A stretch of 64,000 bases of DNA from Lucinisca nassula (lineage: Eukaryota > Mollusca > Bivalvia > Lucinida > Lucinidae), in the NCBI GenBank assembly GCA_963580285.1, contig OY757021.1:99066149-99130148 (forward strand), in the 5' to 3' direction. This document shows, in pieces, positions 39,401 through 48,400 of this stretch. Below the pieces are notes generated by a model. The model saw nothing but the letters and a program-made list of their open reading frames with translations, did not search any database and was not told the origin of the DNA. Numbering within the stretch: the stretch's first letter is position 1; every line of letters starts with the position of its first letter. The position numbers were made by a program, and so were the translations under genes.

Positions 39401-42400
39401 CCGGCTCAAAAATGTCCTAAATAGTGTTGACACGGCCGTTAAACTCCAATACAAACAAACAGCCAACATTGAACAATTACATTCTTACTTTGAGAGATGA
39501 ACACATTACAAATGTGTGGTCGCAAAAAACATATGGCATTGCTGACTCGCCGGTAAATAATTACTTGCAGTCCGGCTGAAAGCGATAAAATTGTTGTTCC
39601 TAATGTATTTCCACGATTAAATCAGCATGGAGCCTCCAATTTTACAAAAAAAAAGGGAAAATTAATAAAAGAAATAAGTGGTATGATTTACTTTCAATTT
39701 CGGATGCAAACACTTTACAAAGAAAAGACTGTTTTCATTGGTTAATGCCCATCTGCAGGTATGTACAGAAATAATTGAACCGTTACACATGGATGGTTTA
39801 ATCGAAAATAATATCGATAGTGCATTAATTATTATCACTACACCATATTTACTCACAGATTAACTCAGAATCATTATGGTCTGGAGTGGGATTATGGGGC
39901 AGAGGGAAGCCCACATGATTGTCATTTCGGGGAATTTCAATTAGCAGCATCATGTTTATGAAGTACTTGACACCAAGCCTATTCCATTTTTGTGCCTTGG
40001 ATAACATAAGTGGGCATATCTGATACCGACGTTCATTCTCTCTTTCAACTGGGTTACTAGAAAGCTCCTCCCCCAACTCAGTACCTCCCTGTTGGGTTCA
40101 GCCTATATAAATTACCATATTGGGAGTCGAACACTAATCGATCATTAAAACTTTGATCATTCAACATGGTAGATTTGGTAATATTTTTGCTAAAAAAAAT
40201 GTGAGTAGCTTTTGTGGTGCTAAAGATTCTCATACTGATCCAGCAAAAATACGAGAGTAATAGATATTATACTGGCTAGAATACATGTACTAATTTTTTC
40301 GAGCTAAACCAAAATTGTCTGTTAACCCTTATCTTGCTGTTCACGACGACCCCTATCTTTGCAAACAGTGTAGATCCAGATCAGATGGCTTCTGAAGAAG
40401 CCATCTGATCAGGATCTACACTGGCATTCAGTTTATGAATTTGTAGAATAAATTACATCAAGTAATCTGATTGGTTCAATATCAGAAATGGGTGTGGTTA
40501 AAATGAATATTCACCAAGGTAAGGGTTAAGACAGTGGGTGCCTTCTGTTAGCAACTCTTCTTACAGTTGTGGACAAATTGTTTTGAGACATAGCAGGTTT
40601 TTTTGTCGTTGTCTGAAAATATGCATATGCTTTTTGTATTCATTTTGGTATTTTGACTGTATCCGTCCTGTAAGCAACCAGTGTAGATCATGATCAGATG
40701 CTGCATTCTGTGGCATCTGATCTTGGTCTACAATGTTTATGATTCCAGTCCAGATTCATTAGCTAATCCTCATACACAACATTCTTGACCTCACAGCAAT
40801 AAGAAATGTGTGGTTATTTTCTATAAATTTTCTTACAAATCAGTGATAGTCCCATGGACATAACAACAATAAACTACTGTGCCTAGTAACTTTGGGTTGA
40901 TTGGCAAATTGACAAACAATCAACGCATTCCAAAAAGGATTGCGATTTAATTTTAGCAGGTTTTTATAGTGGAATTTTCATGTATTTATACTTACAGAGA
41001 AGACTGGAAGCCTGTATTAACAGTTAACTCTATAGTTTATGGTTTACAATACCTATTTTTGGTAAGTATGGAGAAAAAGGAGTACAGTGTATTTTTGGGA
41101 TATTTGGCTGAGGTGAATCCTTCAGCATCATTCTGGACATCCAACTGTTATTGACTTACATTTGGGCAAAGCCTGCTGTCCTTGCAACAGGTAGGGGTAG
41201 ATGGGGAATGATTTTTTTATGCCCCCGCCATCGGCATGATGCCGGGGGCATATAGTTTTTCGGTTTTCCGGATGTGCCTACATTTGTATGTCCGTCTGTA
41301 TGTGTGTGTGTGTACGTACGTGATCCTGTAACCTCAGGTTGAGGTTTTTGTAACAGGTAGAGCCTGAATTTTCAGAACTCATATTTTCCTAACCATTTGA
41401 TGGAACTGGTTCATATTATGTATGATGATAGATATAGGTCCAAAGTTTTATCAAGTGATACCCCCACCCATGCATGTGACCTCAAGGTCAAGGTCACAGA
41501 CTTAGAAATGTTCAATGTTAAAGACTCAGGTTAAGGTTTTTGTAACAGGTTGAGTGAGTATTTGAGTTTTACGTCCCACCAACAGCTAAGGTCATACGGA
41601 GACTGGACCTCGGTTTAAAGACTCATCCGAAAGTCTGGAGAAGCCCGGGATCGATCCTGCGATCCCTGGTTTACAAGGCGAGTAGCGTAACCACTGCACC
41701 ACGGAGGCTTCTGTGTAACAGGTAGAGCCTGAACATTTTAGAACTCATATTTTCCAAACCCTTAAATGGAATTGGTTCATATTTGGTATGATTATAGATA
41801 TAGGTCGAAAGTTTCATTCAGGGATACCCCCTCCCATGCCCATGACGTCAAGGTCACAGACTCAGACAATTTTAATATTAAAGATTTTAAAGAGCTCAAA
41901 TTTTCCAAACCATATTATGGATTTAGTTTATATTTGCTCGGAAGATAGATACAGGTCCAAATGTTTATTTGGCAATACCGCCACTCATGCCTATGGCTTC
42001 AAGGTCAAGGTCACAGACTTAGAAATTTTTAATCAGATATTTTAACAGTTGATATTTTCCAAATTGTATGATGGATTGAGTTTATATTTGGTATGATGTT
42101 AGATACCTGTCCATTTTATTCAGCGATACCCCCACCCATGCCAATGAGCTCAAGGTCAAGATCACAGACTTAGAAATTTTTAATTAGATATTGTAAGAGT
42201 TTATTATTTCCAAATCGTATGATGATTTCAGTTTATATTTGGTATGATGATTGATACCGGCCCAATACCCCCACCCATGCACATGCCCGAAAGGTCAAGG
42301 TCACAGACAAAGAATTTTTTTATTTAAAGTTTACTAAGAGCTCATACTCCCCAAACCATATGGATTTGCTTCATATTTGGTATGATAATAGTTACCGGTC

Positions 42401-45400
42401 CAAAGTTGTATATACCCCCACCCCTGACCTCAAGGTCAAGGTCACAGACTTAGTCTTATCATGCTTTTAAAGTTTTAGGGCTCATATTTTCCAGCTTTAT
42501 ATTTGGAATGATGATTGATACAGGTCCCAAGTTTCATTCAGCCATACCACCGACCCTGCCGATGACCTCAATGTCAAGGTCACACACTTAGAAAATTTTG
42601 AATGTTAAAGTTTCTTAGAGCTCATATTTTCCAAACTATTTACCGTAATGATCCGGCTATAAGACGGGATTTTTTACCGCCAGAATACCCCCTAATTTTT
42701 ACACCCGTCTTATAACCGAGATCTCGGGCATCCTTGAAATTTTCGGCAAAGAACGGAGGGAAAATCACGTGCGGTAAGTACATGTGTATACCTGTTGCAT
42801 AACTATGGGTCTGTGAAGTGATGGACAGGAGCAAGATTCCAAATAAATAATAATAAACATCGGTAAAAGAAACCAAAAGATCGTGAAGAACAGTTATATT
42901 TCAAGCACGCGCGAATTTTCATTGGTTTATGATAATGAGTTCATAAATATTAATGAGGCAAAAGTTTCACTTCATTTGCATAAGAAAATAAGTTGATGAT
43001 GCCTTACGTTTTTTTTTTTTAGCTCACCTGTCACGTAGTGACAAGGTGAGCTTTTGGGATCACTTTTTGTCCGTCGTCCGTCGTGCGTCCGTGCGTGCGT
43101 GCGTGCGTGCGTGCGTCCGTGCGTGCGTCCGTAAACTTTTCTTCAAACGACATCTCCTCCTAAACCACTGATCGGATTTTGACCAAACTTTTCAGGAATG
43201 ATCCTTAGGTGGTCCCCTTTCAAAGTTGTTCAAATGGTTCCAGTCCGTTGCACATATAGGTCACAGTAGCCAAAAATAGATTTTTTTCACCGAAAACTTA
43301 AAAAATCTTCTTCTCTGAAACCGCAAGGCCCAGGTCTTTGATATTTGGTATGAAGCTTCATCTAGTGGACCCCTACCAAGATTGTTCAAATTATAGTGCT
43401 GGGGCCAAAAATGCCCCCGCACGGGGGCCCTTTGGTTTTACATGGGCTTATATAGGGAAAATCTTTAAAAATCTTCTTCTCTGAAACTGCAAGGCCCAGA
43501 TCTTTGATATTTGGTATGAAGCTTCATCTAGTGGACCCCTACCAAGATTGTTCAAATTATAGTGCTGGAGCTAAAAATGCCCCCGCACGGGGGCCCTTTG
43601 GTTTTACATAGGCTTATATAGGGAAAATGTTTAAAAATCTTCTTCTCTGAAACCGCAAGGCCCAGGTCTTTGATATTTGGTATGAAGCTTCATCTAGTGG
43701 ACCCCTACCAAGATTGTTCAAATTATAGTGCTGGGGCCAAAAATGCCCCCGCACGGGGGCCCTTTGGTTTTACATAGGCTTATATAGGGAAAATCTTTAA
43801 AAATCTTCTTCTCTGAAACCGCAAGGCCCAGGTCTTTGATATTTGGTATGAAGCTTTATCTAGTGGACCCCTACCAAGATTGTTCAAATTATAGTGCTGA
43901 AGCTAAAAATGCCCCCACACGGGGGCCCTTTGGTTTTACATGGGCTTATATAGGGAAAATCTTTAAAAATCTTCTTCTCTGAAACTGCTAGGCCCAGGTC
44001 TTTGATATTTGGTATGAAGCTTCATCAAGTGGACCCCTACCAAGATTGTTCAAATTATAGTGCTGGGGCCAAAAATGCCCCCGCACCAGGGCCCTTTGGT
44101 TTTACATGGGCTTATATAGGGAAAATCTTTAAAAATCTTCTTCTCTGAAACTGCAAGATCCAGATCTTTGATATTTGGTATGAAGCTTCATCTAGTGGAC
44201 CCCTACCAAGATTGTTCAAATTATAGTGCTGGGGCCAAAAATGTCCCCGCACGGGGGCCCTTTGGTTTTACATGGGCTTATATAGGGAAAATCTTTAAAA
44301 ATCTTCTTCTCTGAAACCGCAAGGCCCAGGTCTTTGATATTTGGTATGAAGCTTCATCTAGTGGACCCCTACCAAGATTGTTCAAATTAAAGTGCTGGGG
44401 CCAAAAATGCCCCCGCACGGGGGCCCTTTGGTTTTACATAGGCTTAAATAGGGAAAATCTTTAAAAATCTTCTTCTCTGAAACCGCAAGGCCCAGGTCTT
44501 TGATATTTGGTATGAAGCTTCATCTAGTGGACCCCTACCAAGATTGTTCAAATTATAGTGCTGGGGCCAAAAATGCCCCCGCACGGGGGCCCTTTTGTTT
44601 TACATAGGCTTATATAGGGAAAATCTTTAAAAATCTTCTTCTCTGAAACTGCAAGGCCCAGGTCTTTGATATTTGGTATGAAGCTTCATCTAGTGGACCC
44701 CTACCAAGATTGTTCAAATTATAGTGCTGGAGCTATAAATGCCCCCCGCATGGGGGCCCTTTGGTTTTACATGGGCTTATATAGGGAAAATCTTGAAAAA
44801 TCTTCTTTTCTGAAACCTCAAGGCCCAGGTCTTTGATATTTGGTATGAAGCTTCATCTAGTAGACCCCTACCAAGATTGTTCAAATTATAGTGCTGGGGC
44901 CAAAAATGCCCCCGCACCAGGGCCCTTTTGTTTTACATAGGCTTATATAGGGAAAATCTTTAAAAATCTTCTTCTCTGAAACTGCAAGGCCCAGGTCTTT
45001 GATATTTGGTATGAAGCTTCATCTTGTGGACCTCTACCAAGATGGTTCAAATTATAGTGCTGGGGCCGAAAATGCCCCCGCTCCAGGGCCCTTTGGTTTT
45101 ACATAGACTTATATAGGGAAAATCTTGAAAAATCTTCTTCTCTGAAACCACAAGGCTTAGGTCTTCGATATTTGTTATGACGCTTCAGCTAGTGGACCTC
45201 TATAAAGATTGTTCAAATTATAGCCCTGAGACCAAAAATGCCCCCGCCATGTGGCCCTTTGGTTTTACATAGACTTATATATATAGGGAAAATCTTTAAA
45301 AATCATCTTCTCTGAAACACAAGGCTTAGGTCTTTGATATTTGTTATGAAGCTTCAGCTGGTGGACCTCTACCAAGATTGTTCAAATTATAGCACTGGGG

Positions 45401-48400
45401 CCAAAAATGCCCCCGCTCCGGGGCCCTTTGGTTTAACATAGACTTATATAGGGAAAATCTTGTTTTACATAGACTTCTATATGCAGGGTAAACCTTTAAA
45501 ATCTTTTTCTCTGAAACCAGAAAGCCCAGGTCTTTCATATTAGATATGAAGCTTCATCTTGTGGACCTCTACCAAGATTGTTCAAATTTTAGCCCTGGGG
45601 CCAAAATTGACCCTGCCCGGGGCCCACTTGTTATGCTTTGGATCAGGTGAGCGAACCAGGGCCCTCTGGGCCCTCTTGTTATATTATTGTTATTATATTT
45701 TTCCATAAATGTCCAGTGCAGCAAAATAAATCTCCGGTCAAACATGGATGCACAGGCTATTCTGTCTCTTCCTATATCACTCTTGATTAGCAATGGCCTG
45801 TTTTTTTAATCTATTTAATCTCTTATTTAAACACACCAATTATCCAATATAACACCTGCAGAGTTAATCACCTCATTAACTGTCCGATAATGTTTACACG
45901 CGTCAGCAGTTCAACACAGGTGTAAATCTTCTGACGGTCAACCGCATACCTAGGTATTTAACTGCTGTAAATACTAGAATGGTCGGGCGGCGAAATATTT
46001 CTAAAGGAAAATTGTCTTGTCAGGAGATTGGGGCCATTAGGCAGAAGACCGGGAGATAGGATTCGAAATCGTGTTATCCCGATGGAATCGGGAGATATCA
46101 AATGTATGCCGACGCACTTGTATTAAGCTGTAATACCAGTTACGCGTAGTTGCTTCCCTTAGTTTACCTGTCAATCATTTTTCTTTCCTTCCTTCATTGG
46201 TTGATGATAATGAGTTCATGAATATTAATGAGGCGAAAGTTGTGACGTTAATAAACTCAAATTTCAGACACAAAAAATAAGTGATTACAGTTTCTAGGTA
46301 AAAAAATTTATTCAGGGACTTGCTAGGTACCTAAAACTATCTGTTTATCATTGAAGTCGGTCTAATATAAATTTTATTTTAGTAAAGTCGTCATTGTCAT
46401 TAGATTTCGCGACCGCAAAACACCGAGCGAAATTGATCAACCAGTCTCACTCTGAAATATTCGGCACTTTCTACATCGGCGCAACCCCCGTCAGATTGTT
46501 AGAATTTATACCCGTCTTATAGCCGAGACTAAGCAAAAATCACCTAAAGGAAAGCCAAAAAATACCCCCCGTCTTATAGCCAAATCGTCTTATAGCCGGA
46601 TCATTACGGTAATTGATTGGATTCAAATTGGGTATGATGATAGTTTTTTGTCCAAAGATTTAATTAGCAATATCCCCATCTATGGGTAGGACACTTTTGC
46701 AGTAGAGCTATGCTGTCCAATGACAGCTATTGTTGCAACATGGATTTTCGGGGTGAGGCAGGCCCCTGGGCAGGGGCATCTGTGTCGTCTGGACACATTT
46801 CTAGTTTGTTTGTTTTTTTTGTTTTTTTTGGTTTCTCAACTTTTGCTTTCTGGTGAAAGAATGTGTACTGTACTGAGTAACCACTTCTGTATAAGCCTGC
46901 CCAGGAAAAGTGTGGATAGGTAAACTGACCGGCTCAAAAATAACCTAAAATAATGTTGATTGGGCCGTAAAACTCCAATAAAACAAACAAACAAACAAAT
47001 TCTCAACTTTTATGCCCATTTTATCATTCTGTCCTTTCCCTCTCTTCGATCTCATCTGTTATCCAATGTGTCTCTTTTCTACATTGTTTCTTGGAGATAC
47101 TAAAGGACTGTCAATGATTGAGGCGTCTTGATTTAATGACACCTCAATCCTCACATACGCATATACACATGCTGTGCTCTGTGGCTCAGACTGGTGCACA
47201 CCGACTGGTTGTCAAGAGATTGCGAGTTCAGTTCCTACCATGACCGCAACATTTTTCCACCAAGACCGATCATGAAATCTTTTCTACAGTCATTCTCTCC
47301 CTTCTACAGATTTCAGGGCCCAGTTGTTCAAAGCATTGTTAGTTTAACGAGCTCATTAGTGATGAAATTGTCAACTATTATAGGTGTAAGGGACGGATTT
47401 GGTTAAATGTCCAGCTTCACATGACATAAGTAGTGTAAACTAAGCTATTAAACTCAAAAACTACAATAAACATGATGTTCCATATTCACCCTAAGAATTC
47501 AGACATCTCAACTGTTTACCATACTTGGAAAATTTGAACAAGTACAATTACTACCCAATGTTGTGTCTAAAAATATCTGGGTGAGTGGCAAACAATGTAG
47601 ACCCTGATGAGTTGCCGCATTCTGCAGTGTCTCATCTAGGTCTACACTGTTTGCTCAGGCATCTGTCTGAATACATACGGTAGATATGGTATTCTCGTGG
47701 GTAGGAAGGAAAAAGTCGTGACCAAGCCCAGGAGAAAAGGGTATTTAACGCAAAGGCAACCATCAAAGGCACAGACAAGCTTACACAGTCTTGCTAGAGC
47801 CTTTCCTGCTCATAGAAGACCTTGGTAAAAGTCCCACAAAATTGGAAGCAACGTCTCCAAAATGACCTTTACAGTGTTGACGGGGACGTTAAACCTCAAA
47901 TCTAACAAATCAAAATCCTAGAAGACCTTGAGGTAGCTTTTATGCATGGGTCCTGCATCTGCATGGGTTGGTAAACATAAATGAGCCGGCTCGTGACAAA
48001 ACCTACAATAAGATCCATGTTATGGTCGAAGACTCACTTCAGCCAGCCCGTCGGGTCGTCCTGATCTGAGCATTCTCTTGTTGCCCTATGAAAAGCCCAG
48101 AGGCTATAGAATGCTGATGTGAACAGTGAAGACTGATCAGACTGTGCGGATGCACAGGCTGATCTGAGTCTTAGCTGGTCGCACACGTCTTATTGTAGAT
48201 TTGGGCCTCGTCAAGCGATTTTGGTACTTATCTCCTATGTGAGCAGCGAAGGTTCAGGCGAGCCTGCGCATCCGCGCAGTCTCGCCAGAACCTTCGCTGC
48301 TCGCTCATACAAGCAGTGAATCAAGAGGAACCTTCAGACAGAAAGCCATATCCCTGGCCCCTCTGAATGGCTGGGCATGCGCAGTTAAAATTTGTCATGA

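Larger units (their letters stand above)
41216..46803 (+). mobile_element. Hairpin-headed tandem element P3 in intron 4, with nested insertions
   Basis: Head ATGCCCCCGCCATCGGCATG...ATGCCGGGGGCATATAG, then a (TG)n/ACGTACG stretch, then about eight units of ~150-180 bp with TATGATGATAGATA and CTCAAGGTCAAGGTCACAGA. The tail near 46770-46803 ends ACACATTTCTAGTT. A tRNA SINE and a pogo-like element are inserted in its units. Same family as 4429-5988 in the opposite orientation. Confidence 0.82.
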
